The notes: generated from the letters alone by a model not told the origin. DNA of 64,000 nucleotides from Cunninghamella blakesleeana (GCA_017871115.1 JAFCIZ010000007.1:1240001-1304000); one strand, 5' to 3'; numbered from the stretch's first letter, positions 42,865 to 55,520 are shown. Program-made: numbers and translations.

Positions 42865-44130
42865 TTAATTAAATTCAATAATATTTATATATTTTTCGTT
42901 GCACATCTAGAATAATAAACAGTTATAAGTAAATTAATAAATTAATTAATAAAATTAATTGAGATATAATTAGATTATAATTCTTTTCTACAAAGATATA
43001 TATTTTTACCTTAAACCAGCTCTCGTTTTCACGATCAGAGTTTAAAGCAGCAATTTCAATCAATCTACTAACTTTGCTTGCAAAAGTTTTCATGACAGCA
43101 ATCATTTCATCTCGTTCCAAATCATATGCCTTAGAAACCATGATATCAACTTCTTCAGTAATTACTTGACCTTGGTCTAGTAATGTATCAGATAATGAAC
43201 ATCTTTTTTGAATTTTTTGGAATAAAAGCTGAGTTAAGCTTACTAGTAGGCCACATTTTTTTCCAATTATTTCATCTACACTTGTTTCAAAATCATCATT
43301 GTCATAATCACCATTCTCTTCTTTTTTATCCTGAATATTTTCATCAATCATATCTTCCGTTTCATTTTTTACATCTTTTAACTGATCTAATAGAGCTTTC
43401 CATTCAATTAGTATAGCTTGTTTATTATCTATAGGTAATTGACAGGATGTTTTACATATTTCCCAAAGAGCTGCTGTAGATAACATAAATGGTAATGGTT
43501 CTCTTTGACGTTTTTCATCCATAAAACTTGATAATAAACTGATGGCTCCACGTATTAACTGATCAACCATATTCTTATATGCTTTACGATATGTTTGAAT
43601 ATTAGTAACTGGTATATCATAATAAAATCCAATAATACGATAAAGAGTGTTGTTCATTTCTTATTGTTATTATACATACATACATATATTTATATATATA
43701 AATAATATATATATGTGTTTAGTTAGTAAAACTTATTGTATTATACAAGTATATTTAGCTGTATTATTACCATCGACCATTTTAATTGCATCTTGAGGTT
43801 TTCTTGGTGGCTTACAAGCTAGTGTCAATTTTGTAGCATCATGAGATAAAATAGTACATAATTTTTGCATTGTATCTTGTAGTTTTTTTTCGTCAAAAGT
43901 AGCACTTTCCAATGAATTTTTATCTTCTAGTTTTAATTGCTTCAAGTTTTGCTGAATATCATTATCGTTACTGTTCAATTCATTTAGATTAGATAGCAGC
44001 AGAGAATAGCTTGTCTGTAATTTTTCTTTAATAATAGGGTTTTAATAATTGATTCAAATAATATAAATAAAAATAGAAAGAAAAATTTAATTTTTGATAT
44101 GCTACCTTGAAAATCATTTTCGTTCGCCAT
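42865..44130 (-). CDS. GCIP / cyclin-D1-binding-protein-1-like protein
   Basis: Exons 44130-44106 (25 nt), 44025-43771, 43659-43010, and probably 42906-42865; 323 aa. The middle matches the GCIP family pattern: a helical N-terminal bundle, then TAALWEICKTSCQLPIDNKQAIL, an acidic stretch (EENGDYDNDDFET), and a C-terminal helical bundle. The function in fungi is unknown to me. The last exon is uncertain: an earlier acceptor would make a 22-nt intron, too short to be likely. Confidence 0.7.
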
Positions 44131-44208
44131 CATTAAAAAATCACGAATTAGAGGAAAAAAAAAATGAAAAAAAAATTTAAGCCATTAAAAAAAAGCATTG
44201 AAAGTCTT

Positions 44209-44505
44209 TGATCTGAGAATGAAATAATTCTTATTCACTATTTTATCAATTTGCCCATAGCGATTTATTATAACTCTCATTATTTTTTTGGTTCATAACT
44301 TTAATGATATTTTGTGTATCTTAAAAAAATGTATAAATTCAATTTTAATTCCAATTCAATAAAGACCAGGCTTTTTCTTGTTTTAAAAACTTTTGTCATA
44401 ACTTTTATTTTATTTTGATAATATCGCTAAACTACATATTCCTATTTATTGGAACTCTAACCCTCTTATCTGACTTTAATTTTATTATTTTTTTGCTATA
44501 AATCA
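44209..44505 (+). repeat. 5' LTR of element E
   Basis: TGATCTGAG...ATAAATCA, 297 bp, with an AATAAAG signal in the middle. Confidence 0.92.
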
Positions 44506-44506
44506 T

Positions 44507-44524
44507 TGGTGCCTTCTGCCAGAA
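44507..44524 (+). promoter_or_regulatory. Primer-binding site of element E
   Basis: TGGTGCCTTCTGCCAGAA starts two bases after the LTR and begins with TGG, as expected for tRNA priming. The TGG-G/T-G-C start resembles, but is not the same as, that of A-C. Confidence 0.65.
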
Positions 44525-44686
44525 TCACTTAGTTGTAGAAATTATAATCATTTATATAGAACTTCTAGGTGTTTTTGTTTATTTTAACAGCTATTTTTAT
44601 ATACTTACTTATACTTTTATTTATTTTACTTACATACCAAAGTGAAAGACCAACAAGCGCTTGCATACATTGATAAATATAGAAAG

Positions 44687-47600
44687 ATGGCTAATTTTGG
44701 AATGAGTGGTATACCTATAGTTCCTTTTGAAAAGGGTGACGATCCTACATTGTGGATCAATATGTATGAACAATATGCTATGACAGTGGGATTTAGTGAA
44801 GATGCTAAGGTGAATCTGTTGCCTTCTTACCTAAGTTCTAATGTCAGGTCATGGTATTTCAATTCAGGTGGATTTAGTGATTGGGATGAATTAAAGGAAC
44901 AAATGATTGCTCGCTTTGGTGATGATAGAGATTCTACCGAACTTTATTCTATGTTAACAAGTATCCAAAGAAAAAGAGACGAAAGTATCGAAGAATATGG
45001 TGATCGTTTCCGTAATATTAGAGGCCGTTATAAAAGAGCAGTGCAAAGTGAAGACGTGACGGTTTCCATAACGGAAAAAGACTGGACCAAGATGTTTGTC
45101 AGAGGAATCACACCTACAACAATAAAAAGAAGGGTCAAGACAAGTAGACCAGTAACAATACAGGAAGCCATTAACGAAGTTAAAGATTTTGAGTCAGATT
45201 TAGGTTTTTCTGGACAATCAGATGATGAGGAAGAACGTTTTGATGGTGTATCTAGAATGTCAAGCAATAATAAAGTCAAGGGTACTGTTACATCAGTTAA
45301 TAATGTCAATGATGTGGTATCGGGTTTAGTAGGACAAGTTAATCAATTAACTTTGTTGGTACAAGAAATGTCAAAAGCCATAAATAGTAATCAAGGTCGT
45401 CAAGTTGTCAAAAGTTGTTATAATTGCAATGAGTCCGGTCATCAAGCTAATCAGTGTCCTAAACCTTGTAAACATTGTGGAAATGGTTCACATCGCTTTT
45501 GGGAATGTAGTTTACACAAAAGTAGGTCCAATAAAGAAGATAAGAATAACAATGTCACGCAAACGTTTTATGCTGAAGAACATTTTGTTGTTAAATCAAA
45601 ACGTGCTCGTACTACAAGGAATGATAATGATAGTAAATTAATCAAGAGGGTTGAATTAACAGTCAACAAGAAGGATCAACCCAAAGCCTTACAGGAAGAC
45701 ACAAGTATGACAGAGGATGATGTTCCTATCAAGAAAGCAAAAAAAGGAAATAGTCCTGATGTTAATGTTAATACTGATATTGTTGGTGATACAGTTACAC
45801 TTAATGGTGATGAGGGTTCTAACCGGGTGGCAAAAGAATATATAGTTAAAAGCCAATTGGACGTCAGGCCTCCTAAAATGACAGATAGTAAAGATCCAGG
45901 TGTAATTCCAAAACCAATTAATAATAACGAGATGGATGAAAAGTCAATTACTGAAAATATTTTAAAAAACAGATGTATACCTATGTCACTTCAAGAATTA
46001 GCTATATTATCACCTACGTTTAGAAGACTTGCTAAGAATCAACTCACCAAAAATCATAAGAAGAAACGTGATAAATCCAAAACTGACCAGTCTTTATGGG
46101 CTAATATGGAACCAGTTGATTATAATAAACAAGGCAAAAACTGTCCTAGAGTTAAAGTGAAAGTCAATGATAGTGTGTCGGTAAATGCAATATTGGATGG
46201 TGGTGCTACAGGTAGTTTGGCAAGTTTATCTTTAATTAAAAATCTAGGTATTGATAATATGGAACCTTCTGATACTTACATTGGTTTAGCTGATGGTAGT
46301 AAAACTAAGGTGCTAGGCCGAGTTAATTTAATAATTAATCTCATGGATGAAGAAGTGTTGGTCAAAGTGTCTGTGGTTGATCAAGATATGTATCATTTAT
46401 TGTTGGGTAGAAATGTTCTACATACTTTTGGTATAAAAACAGATTGGAATAATTTCAGGTGGTATTTTAAGAAGAATGATGAAATCATTGCTATGAATGT
46501 TAAATATGATGGTCAGGATAAAATTTCTGAAATTATGGATGAAGAAGAATCTTATAATTATGATTCTGATTATAGTAGTGCAAGTTCAAATGATGGTTAT
46601 GAAGAATATTACTTAGTTGGCATGGATTCTGTGGAACATGGTGCTTCGGACGTGAAACATGGTGATTCTTTGGATCACAAGAAAAATATTAATGCCAAAA
46701 TTAATACTAGTGTTGATTATGATGGTGATCCAGGAGTAAGAGATGATATATTGAAGGCTATAGTTAAAAGTGTAGATGATTCCAACTTGGAAGAAGAACA
46801 AGCAGAAAGGTTATTGAATGTTTTGTTGAAGAATAAATCAGTTTTTGGTGTTGATTATAAGGATCTTTCTGTTACTGATTTAGTAAAGTTGCATATTAAT
46901 ACTGGTGATAATAAACCTATCATGTCCAGACCAAATCATTATATGTCTTTCGCTGATAGAGAATTGCTGCAACGAGAACTTAACGCTATGGTTAATGAAG
47001 GTATTATTATTCCTACTTTACATGGTAATTCTAATGAGGGTGGATGGTCTTTTCCAGTGATGTATGTTAAAAAGAAGGATGGATCCAAAAGATTGGTTGT
47101 CCAATTCCAAAAACTAAATGATGTTACTATTAGAGATCCATGGCCACTTCCAAGAATTACAGATATTTTAGAAGAATTTGCTGGTGCTTCTACTTTTTCC
47201 ACTCTTGATTTATTAAAAGGTTTCAATCAAATTGCTGTTGATGATGATTCTATTAATAAATTAACTATGACTACTCCATGGGGTAATTTTTCTTATAAAG
47301 TGATGCCGTTTGGAATAGTTAATGGTCCTTCAACTTTTGCTAGATGTATCTACTTGGCTTTAGAACCTTTCTTGGGTAAATATGCAACGTCCTATATTGA
47401 CGATATCACCGTTTATTCACATTCCTTTGATGAACAACTAAGTCACTTAGATAATGTTTTGTCTAGACTAATAAAGGTGGGTCTTAAAGTTAAACCGAGC
47501 AAATGTTTATGGTGTCAAGAAGAAATTAAATTATTGGGATTTAGAGTTAGTAAGGACGGTATCAAGACTGATGAAGAAAAGATTAAAGTGATAAAAGACT

Positions 47601-49462
47601 TTCCCGTTCCTAATAATAAGACGGCAGTGCGAGCTTTTATTAATCTTTGTGGTTATTATCGTCGACATGTTCACCATTTTGCTTCCATTTGCGCTCCATT
47701 AAATACTTTGACGTCTACTAAAGTAAAATTTGAATGGAATGAAAATCATCAAAATGCTTTTGAAAAGATGAAGATTGCTTTAGGTGAAGCCGTGTGTTTA
47801 AATTTACCAAGGTCGGATGGATACTTTAGATTGTATACTGATGCTTCTGATGTTGGATTAGGTGCTGTTCTAACTATTTCTGATGATGCTGATGGTTTAA
47901 ATGAAGGTCCAGTTTGTTTTTTGTCAAGAAAACTTTCAGGAGCTGAATTTAATTATACTACTATGGAGAAGGAACTTCTTGCGGTGGTCTATGCATTGAA
48001 TAAATTAAGAAGATATTTGCTTGATAAACATTTTATAATTTTTACTGACAATTCATCTCTTAGATACTTGTTAAATAAATCGGATGCTGGACACAGATTA
48101 CAAAGATGGTTAATTGTTTTACAAGAATTTTCTTTTAAGGCTGTTCATGTAGCTGGTAAACAAAATGTAGTTGCTGATGTGTTATCCAGGTACCCTATTA
48201 ACCAGGAAGAAACAAACGACGTTGATGTTTTAGAGGGTTGGTTAGTTGAAGAAGAATATATAAATTATGAAGATGACCTCAAGAAAATATGGTGGTACTT
48301 ACAAGGTTTGGATTGGTCTAACAATGACGATAAAACTACAAAACGAGCTATTAATTATCTAGTTGGTGAAGATAAACATCTTTATCGCAAGATTAATGAT
48401 AGACTCGTAAAAGTCCCTTTTGTAGAAGAAAGAAGACGGATATTAGAACAAGTTCACGATGGCCATGGTCACTTTGGTCAACAAGCAACTTGGATTAGGT
48501 TGTTTCATTCTTATTGGTGGCCTAATTCCTATAAAGAATGTAAAAATTACGTTAAAACCTGTCATTTATGTCAAGTTCACCAAAATTTACAAAATGAAGG
48601 TAAAAACGTTAAACTAAAGGTACCTGTTCAATATCTGTTTCAGAGGTGGGCATTAGATTTCGTTGGACCAGTGACAATCTCAAATAAGGGTAACTCTTAT
48701 TTGCTAGTAGCTGTGGAATATTTCTCTGGTTGGCCGTTGGCAAAAGTTTATTCTTCAATGAGATCTGAGGACGTTGTTGCTTTCCTCTACGAAGATATAT
48801 TTTGTACCTATGGACCTCCGACTGAAATACTTACGGATAACGGTACCCCTTTTGTTGCTGAAGCGGTTGCTGAGTTTGTAAGTTTTGTTAATAGCAACCA
48901 TAAACTAGCTACTCCATATCATCCAGTTACAAATGGAAAAGTTAAGCATCTTAATGGCGTATTGGTTAAAAGTGTAAAGAAACTTTGTGAAAACAATCCG
49001 TCAGAATGGGATGTTCATCTACCCGCTGTCCTATATTCTTACAGAACGAAAAGTATGGCGTCAGTAGGGATTAGTCCATTTGAAGCTCTTTATGGTGTGC
49101 CCCCATTGTCCTACGATCAAGATCCTTTACGTTTACTAGGTGAACAACTTGGTGTCGAAAGAATCTACATAAGGATGGGTAAACATTTGGAAGGTGTTGA
49201 AGACTGCATTAAGAAGGGTTCCGCCAAGATAGCAGTAGAAAAATACGGTTCCATTCATGTTGGTCAACTGGTGTTGACGAAAAGAGACGTTAGGGTCAAC
49301 AAGCTGGTACCTAATTACTTCAATAAGGTTTATCGGGTAGTTGTCCTGTATAGTAGTCGTAATTGTAGGCTACAAGAAGTTGATACTGGTAGATATCTAA
49401 AAAGGAATATTAATGTTGATAAACTTATTCCTTATAACCAACGTGAAGATGTTTTATTATAA
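44687..49462 (+). CDS. Gag-Pol polyprotein of element E
   Basis: About 1,591 aa from the first ATG (the frame is open further upstream without ATG). Order: capsid region, zinc knuckle CYNCNESGHQANQC with a second Cys/His cluster (about 244-275), protease with ILDGGATGS (about 503; usually D-S/T-G), RT with YIDD (about 903), RNase H (YTDASDVG, about 1050), and integrase with the HHCC finger (HDGHGHFG, CHLC) and Asp residues in WALDFVGP and TDNGTPF. The third catalytic residue is changed: NGKVKHLNG has Lys (codon AAG at 48944-48946) where Glu is expected. No chromodomain. Confidence 0.92.
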   Translation: MANFGMSGIPIVPFEKGDDPTLWINMYEQYAMTVGFSEDAKVNLLPSYLSSNVRSWYFNSGGFSDWDELKEQMIARFGDDRDSTELYSMLTSIQRKRDESIEEYGDRFRNIRGRYKRAVQSEDVTVSITEKDWTKMFVRGITPTTIKRRVKTSRPVTIQEAINEVKDFESDLGFSGQSDDEEERFDGVSRMSSNNKVKGTVTSVNNVNDVVSGLVGQVNQLTLLVQEMSKAINSNQGRQVVKSCYNCNESGHQANQCPKPCKHCGNGSHRFWECSLHKSRSNKEDKNNNVTQTFYAEEHFVVKSKRARTTRNDNDSKLIKRVELTVNKKDQPKALQEDTSMTEDDVPIKKAKKGNSPDVNVNTDIVGDTVTLNGDEGSNRVAKEYIVKSQLDVRPPKMTDSKDPGVIPKPINNNEMDEKSITENILKNRCIPMSLQELAILSPTFRRLAKNQLTKNHKKKRDKSKTDQSLWANMEPVDYNKQGKNCPRVKVKVNDSVSVNAILDGGATGSLASLSLIKNLGIDNMEPSDTYIGLADGSKTKVLGRVNLIINLMDEEVLVKVSVVDQDMYHLLLGRNVLHTFGIKTDWNNFRWYFKKNDEIIAMNVKYDGQDKISEIMDEEESYNYDSDYSSASSNDGYEEYYLVGMDSVEHGASDVKHGDSLDHKKNINAKINTSVDYDGDPGVRDDILKAIVKSVDDSNLEEEQAERLLNVLLKNKSVFGVDYKDLSVTDLVKLHINTGDNKPIMSRPNHYMSFADRELLQRELNAMVNEGIIIPTLHGNSNEGGWSFPVMYVKKKDGSKRLVVQFQKLNDVTIRDPWPLPRITDILEEFAGASTFSTLDLLKGFNQIAVDDDSINKLTMTTPWGNFSYKVMPFGIVNGPSTFARCIYLALEPFLGKYATSYIDDITVYSHSFDEQLSHLDNVLSRLIKVGLKVKPSKCLWCQEEIKLLGFRVSKDGIKTDEEKIKVIKDFPVPNNKTAVRAFINLCGYYRRHVHHFASICAPLNTLTSTKVKFEWNENHQNAFEKMKIALGEAVCLNLPRSDGYFRLYTDASDVGLGAVLTISDDADGLNEGPVCFLSRKLSGAEFNYTTMEKELLAVVYALNKLRRYLLDKHFIIFTDNSSLRYLLNKSDAGHRLQRWLIVLQEFSFKAVHVAGKQNVVADVLSRYPINQEETNDVDVLEGWLVEEEYINYEDDLKKIWWYLQGLDWSNNDDKTTKRAINYLVGEDKHLYRKINDRLVKVPFVEERRRILEQVHDGHGHFGQQATWIRLFHSYWWPNSYKECKNYVKTCHLCQVHQNLQNEGKNVKLKVPVQYLFQRWALDFVGPVTISNKGNSYLLVAVEYFSGWPLAKVYSSMRSEDVVAFLYEDIFCTYGPPTEILTDNGTPFVAEAVAEFVSFVNSNHKLATPYHPVTNGKVKHLNGVLVKSVKKLCENNPSEWDVHLPAVLYSYRTKSMASVGISPFEALYGVPPLSYDQDPLRLLGEQLGVERIYIRMGKHLEGVEDCIKKGSAKIAVEKYGSIHVGQLVLTKRDVRVNKLVPNYFNKVYRVVVLYSSRNCRLQEVDTGRYLKRNINVDKLIPYNQREDVLL

Positions 49463-49554
49463 GAAGTTTCGTATGAATTAGAGTTGAAGATATACGAAAA
49501 AAAAAAAAAGAAGAGAATTCTATTTTATTTTCCGCATGGGTAGGGTTGGTATAG

Positions 49555-49851
49555 TGATCTGAGAATGAAATAATTCTTATTCACTATTTTATCAATTTGC
49601 CCATAGCGATTTATTATAACTCTCATTATTTTTTTGGTTCATAACTTTAATGATATTTTGTGTATCTTAAAAAAATGTATAAATTCAATTTTAATTCCAA
49701 TTCAATAAAGACCAGGCTTTTTCTTGTTTTAAAAACTTTTGTCATAACTTTTATTTTATTTTGATAATATCGCTAAACTACATATTCCTATTTATTGGAA
49801 CTCTAACCCTCTTATCTGACTTTAATTTTATTATTTTTTTGCTATAAATCA
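49555..49851 (+). repeat. 3' LTR of element E
   Basis: 297 bp, same as the 5' copy, followed by TCTT. Confidence 0.92.
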
Positions 49852-51197
49852 TCTTTGATCTGTTTTAACTCCGATACTAGAGTAAGTCTGTCCATGTGCA
49901 GGAAAAGTGTTCATTAAGGTGACTACTTTTCACATGGTTGGTTTTATCAAATCTATCAATTTGGTTTTTTTTTTTGATAATGAACTTTTAAACACTATTT
50001 TATTTTTGATAATGAACTTTATTTTATTTTAAAACTGGTTAAATATATTTACTATTTGCACTATCTCTAATATTAATAACATCTATTTTTCCAGTATTTC
50101 AAAAGTTACAAAAACACTTATGAATGAAATCCTTGTTAGATTTCAAGAGTAGAAAGAATGTCTTTATCGTTCATCTTCATATCCATTGACAACTAGTCGA
50201 TGATTCATCTATTAATAAAAGCACATTAAAAGATGAGATAAAGTCTGATCAATCATATGCAAATTATTGCCGAAGCTAGAGGTTCTACAAAATCAAACCA
50301 TAATAACAGAAAGCAATCTCACAGACGAGAAATTTTTAGAATGAACACCTTAAAAAAAATGTCGAAGACGTGTGTATATAACAATCAAACACTAATATAA
50401 TACATTTATTAATTATTCAACTAGTATTACATTCGTTTTTTTTATTCCCTATTCTTTAAAAAGACTTTTCAGTGCTTTCGCTTTTTGATTTTGTTATTTT
50501 ATAACTTTATAAAATAAAAGTTGATGAATAAAATTACATTTCTTTTAAATAATTTTATACTATTATCAAAATAGCACAAAGGGTGTATATATTTATTAAA
50601 TTTGCGACAATGAAAATAAGATTCCCTTATTATTATTATTATTATTATTTTGGCAATTATTGAACTTGTAAATAAATGTAATAAATCAAAAAATAATAAT
50701 TTTTTTTTCTCTAGTTACTCTTTAAATTAACTATAAAATAAAGTTTTTTTTTTTTTTGTATTAAAATAACTATAAAATAAAGTTACAACTGTTCCTAAGA
50801 AATCAAGCCAATCGACTTTATTTATTTTGGAGTATAGAGTAATCCATCACCAACAAGCTGAAAAAATGACCACCCTTCATTCTGGCATTTTTGACATTTT
50901 TTTAATAAAAAAATATTATTTTATTTTCGTTTTTTATCCCGTTCATAAAAAAATTAGGCAGATCTTAGAGAAGTGACTCTCACCTACCTTCATATTTAGT
51001 GATGTTTGGTCCTTTTTTATTTTTATTTTTTATCTTTTAAATAAAATACAATAGAGATTTATATATTATTTTTTTTTCAACTTGACCATTCATATTCGTA
51101 TATTTATTGTAAATGTATATTTTGTTGCATCTATTTATATTACAAAAAAGGTTAGAATAAATTAACATTAAGAAGATAAGATAATAAATAACAACAC
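49852..51197. other. Intergenic, no gene seen
   Basis: AT-rich spacer with an ATT microsatellite near 50628-50650, several T tracts and a short duplicated TTTTTGATAATGAACTTT around 49970-50025. No coding region is recognised. Confidence 0.5.
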
Positions 51198-54100
51198 TTA
51201 TACTGGCAATATAGTCTCCTTGGCACGTATAAATCTTCTAGCACCATAGGCAGTTTTGGAAGCTTTTTTGAATGCCTTACTTTGCATTTGGTTAATTTTA
51301 TGTTGTGCGTTTGCTTCTTCCCCACGCTTATATTTAAATGGTTTTATTTTACCAGGGAGAGGTATATCAACTTCAGTTTCAACAATTAAATGATTTTTAT
51401 CTGCAACTAGTGAAGCTGTTTCACTGGAGAGCTGATTTTTTAGTGAGGTTGGTACTAGCAAATTCTGAAAATCATTAGAAGGTGGGTATTTATAACAATT
51501 ATGTATACCAAGACCAATATCATTACATTGTTGTTTTGTCCACTGTGAAGAACCACTTATTATAAAAGAGAATTTTATAAAATAAATAAAATATATCAAG
51601 GAAATCAATAGAACAAAAATAAGATGTGAATTATTAGGGCTGGTTTCTATAAATAATTCTTCCTTTCTAATATAATGGTAGTGATAATATTTGATAGCAA
51701 GCCATTCGATAATTACAGATAATGCAATACAAACAAAAATTGTTACTGGAATAGTATCAGATAAACTTGTATTATGTTTGGGGAACATGTATAGCCCAAA
51801 GATATGAATTAATATAGCCGTCCACATCATAATTGCTGTTTTTATTGATGATGTATTGATCCATGTTTTTTGTAAATGTGATACTGAAGCCATTTTCTTA
51901 TTATGTCGAAAATAAATTGCATACAGTATATAAATGACTGGTGTAGCTATAGTTAATAAAACGCTAAATTGTCGAATGATAGGATGTATTATTATATAAA
52001 CTGATCGACCCGTTATATCATCCCAAATTAAATGGGCAGTAGGAATTAAAAACCAAGTTATTGATTTTATTTCAGCATCATATTCTTTGTTATCTGATGG
52101 TTTGATTGGTGACAGTCTATCATAAACCACTTTTCTGTAATTCCACATTAATTGATGAGTGTATCTTAATTTTTGAATAAATGAAGGTTTGGGATATTGG
52201 ATATTTGGTGTTTTTTCTCTTGCTATAAAATATAAATATTTATGTAAATATGTTTTAACGTAAAGAAGCATATGAGATTATATATGTATATTGTTCATAA
52301 AATATTTTACCATTCTCATTATAAGCATATTCGAAAACCCAAGAGGATACTCTTGGCTTTGCAGAATTCATGCAGGTAACCTCTTGTTGGGCACCATCTT
52401 TTTTAAATAAAGGTTGATAGTGGCTACTAAGATAGCAGCCACTATGGTGAAGTAAACGAAATCTGGTTGTTAAAGTGCTAATAGGGTCAAAAGATTGAGC
52501 ATCATAGTTTTCATCTTGTGTTATTATCCTTATCCACCATTTACTTTTATTTTCCTTTATTAAAGAGTTATCACTTGCAGTGACTTCATGGTAGTCCTCA
52601 CTGTGGTGTATCGGAGGGCTGAAGTGGTGCGAGTATAATTTACGAGATGTTGTAATGTGTTCCAACTCAATAACGTCATTATTTTTTAAATATTCAATCT
52701 TACTAGTAGTGTTTAACAATGCTGAACCTGGTTTTCTTATTACCCATATATTATTGAGATCCTCAAATGGATATACAGTAACTTGTTGTTCTATATATAT
52801 GTACAAAATACATAACAGTTTTCAATGATTTTCAATTATTTATACATCCATTATTTAAATTATGAATATTTTAATATTTACGTTTGCTACCCGATGTATA
52901 ATTTTTGCTGTGAGAGTGAAGATAGCCATTATTTGTGCCAACGTGTTTCAGTATTACTTTCGAACCATAAGTAACAGCTTGTTGCGTTGGATTAAATTCA
53001 TTCCCAATAAGTGAGTATTTTATACTAGAATCAAGAAATAGATCGTGATCGCCGGACCTTGGGACCATATAAAAATGAGATTGAAATATTAGGATATATA
53101 TTACACTTGGTATGAATACTAATGAAAGAAATTGAATACAGGAATTTTTTATTATAGTATTCTATATAAGAAAATGATGTAAATTAATAATAGCTTATAA
53201 TATAATAATAATTATTTTTTAGTTACTTTTTTTTTTTTTTTACTAACCAATGAGGTATATGGATTACATATATTTTTATAGCCTTTGAATAGAGCGATGC
53301 TCCATATTGAGAGGACAAGTAAGATGGTTTGCCATTTGGTACATAAAGCAATGCCAATTAAAATTCCTGTTATACAACCTTTTTTAATACTATAATATAA
53401 CAAATGTCAGTATATTTATTAATAACAAGTGATTAATAATTATACTTCATTACCTCGAATACTCGTTATTCTGATATGAAAAAAATGACCAAGCTACAAG
53501 ACAGTATATCAAGGGAGTTAACGAATCGGCTGATAAATATCTAGATTGAATTACCGTACCATTTTCTTTTAAATATATATATATATATATAGTAAAAATA
53601 AAAATATTGATTGTAGATGAATGAGCAGTTTTTATACTATACAAATGATCAATTATATTATATGTTACCAAAAGTTAAAAGAAAAGCGGTGAAGAATGCA
53701 GTGAGACGATTATGGTTTAATGCACGTACTAACATATAACTTGAAGGGATAGTTAGAGAGTTTAGTAGTATAGAAAGTAATCTTAATTGAGCCAATGGAA
53801 ATTCGGTAATAGGTTGGCCAGAATATAAAATTGGTTCATTACCTTCATAACCTAAAAGCTTTGCTATTATTGTATGTACCATGATGGTTACAGGAGGTAA
53901 TGATCCAATAAAAAACTTTCCATTAAGTGACCAGTTGATTTGCTGTGCAATCACTAATTCTGAATTTCTAAAATAATATTATGTAGTAAAATAAATACAA
54001 GCACTTTTATTTTTCAACTATTTATTATTTTGTTGTATTACGTTATTGTATCAGGAAAATTGAAGTGATAAGCACGAAATATAAAACCGATCATAAATAA

Positions 54101-54286
54101 CACTGTTACATGTATTGAGAAATTTTGAAAAAAGGGCTCTGCTTTTTTTTCATCTTTTAATTTATTTAATTTGCTTTTTTCAACTGTTGTCCCCTTTTTA
54201 TCTCTATTCCTTATATCGTAGTTTATTGTAATTTTAGAATCAGTTATTAAATTTGTAGTAATAATACGGCGTCTTAATGGAATCAT
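51198..54286 (-). CDS. Divergent protein O-mannosyltransferase (PMT family) with MIR region
   Basis: Seven exons: 54286-54042, 53967-53669, 53565-53454, 53389-53248, 53161-52882, 52790-52311, 52222-51198; 860 aa, frames consistent. PMTs move mannose from dolichol phosphate to Ser/Thr in the ER membrane. N-terminal membrane segments and loop, FGENGTVIQSRYLSADS, VPRSGDHD, a MIR-like beta region (GSKVILKHVGTNNGYLHSH, about 320-510) and C-terminal membrane helices match the family. The first lumenal loop is abnormal: the usual D-E pair reads S-E (TNSELVIAQQ) and the usual H-P-P reads L-P-P. It may have lost or changed its activity. Confidence 0.85.
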
Positions 54287-55520
54287 ATATGTATGTATAT
54301 TTATAATGGAAGAATAAAGAAATGAAAGAAATTACTAAAAGTTCTCTATGTATTTATGATGATGTTCAAAAAATAGGTAATTATGAAGGAAGGATTTATC
54401 ATCATTCTTACTCCTTGAATTTTAAAAATAACTATGGAACATTTTTTTTCCTTTAATTTCTTTCCAATAATAATAATGAAGAACCATTCATACATGATAA
54501 TAGTATTTGGTATATATTGTAAAATAAAATAAGCAATTTTATTACAACTAAAAAAAAAAAAAGATATTTTCATTGTCTACGTTTTTATTTTTTATTTTCT
54601 TTGTCTATGTTTACTCTTGGTTGTAAAATATATTTTTAAAAAGTATTACTATTGTGTTATTTACTTTTTAATTATTTTTCTTTATTTTTCTTCTATAGGT
54701 GTATTTCTATTACTTTTATTATTACTACAAACAATATATTCGACTTATTCTTGGTCTTTTAGGTATTTTAAAATACTTTTGTAAAGAAACTTATTGGTAG
54801 TGATAGGAGTTACTATTAAATAATTAAATATATTCAATAAATATTAAAAAAAGTAAAATAAAATAAATAAATTAGTTTATAAAAGAAAAAGCATAAAAAT
54901 TATGAAAATATAAAAATCAGCGTTTTAAATTTACATATAATTAATCAGTCATTGGTTGACGATTATTTTATTAAACTTTAAATTACTACTGCTCTTAAAG
55001 CATAAAGTTATCATTGGAAAACTATACATTATATGCCATGTAATATAGTTTACTATATATTTCAATACAAATACCCATTCTATTATTTTTAAATTTTAAT
55101 TTTTTAAAAACTTGGAAGAAATAGTGAATCAGCTTCGTTTTATGGCGAGGGTACAGTGATAATAAATACAATAGAAATGGAAGATTTCAAGAAAATTGCC
55201 AAGTTATAACTCAGCAGTCCTTTTTATCCATTTTTAGTTTTACTTTTTTTTTTTTTTTCCTCCTTTCGTTCTTTTTCTTCTTTTATTGTATTATTATTAT
55301 TATTTTATATTATTAAAAATAGTATCATTTATATTTATTTTGTAATTTATATTTTATTTTTCTTTTAAATTGGATTAATTTATTTTTTGTTTTTCAAGAA
55401 AACTAAAAATATTAATACCAAAGCATAACAATAGTACCATCATCTAGTTAAATATAATATATTATTACTAGTATTTGTTTTTCTATAAGAATTTTTACAA
55501 TATAAAATATATAAAATATA
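54287..55520. other. Intergenic, divergent promoters of PMT and VPS74
   Basis: 1.2 kb of AT-rich DNA with T and ATT tracts. No convincing coding exon is seen; a short open stretch near 54700-54760 has splice-like borders but no homology I recognise. Confidence 0.45.

Larger units (their letters stand above)
44209..49851 (+). mobile_element. Element E: gypsy-type retrotransposon with catalytic-residue changes
   Basis: 297-bp LTRs (44209-44505 and 49555-49851), identical by eye, flank one Gag-Pol ORF. The 4-bp duplication TCTT lies at 44205-44208 and 49852-49855. Primer-binding site TGGTGCCTTCTGCC starts at 44507; purine tract GGGTAGGGTTGG precedes the 3' LTR. It is unrelated to A-C at the nucleotide level and lies just upstream of the GCIP-like gene. 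Confidence 0.93.

Noticed and set aside
42979..43010. Alternative last exon of the GCIP-like gene after a 22-nt intron
   Set aside because: Other introns here are 50-110 bp; the later acceptor at about 42907 gives a normal intron and a short tail.
44642..44686. Upstream GTG as the start of the element E polyprotein
   Set aside because: A fungal nuclear-type mRNA should use ATG; the first in-frame ATG is 44687.
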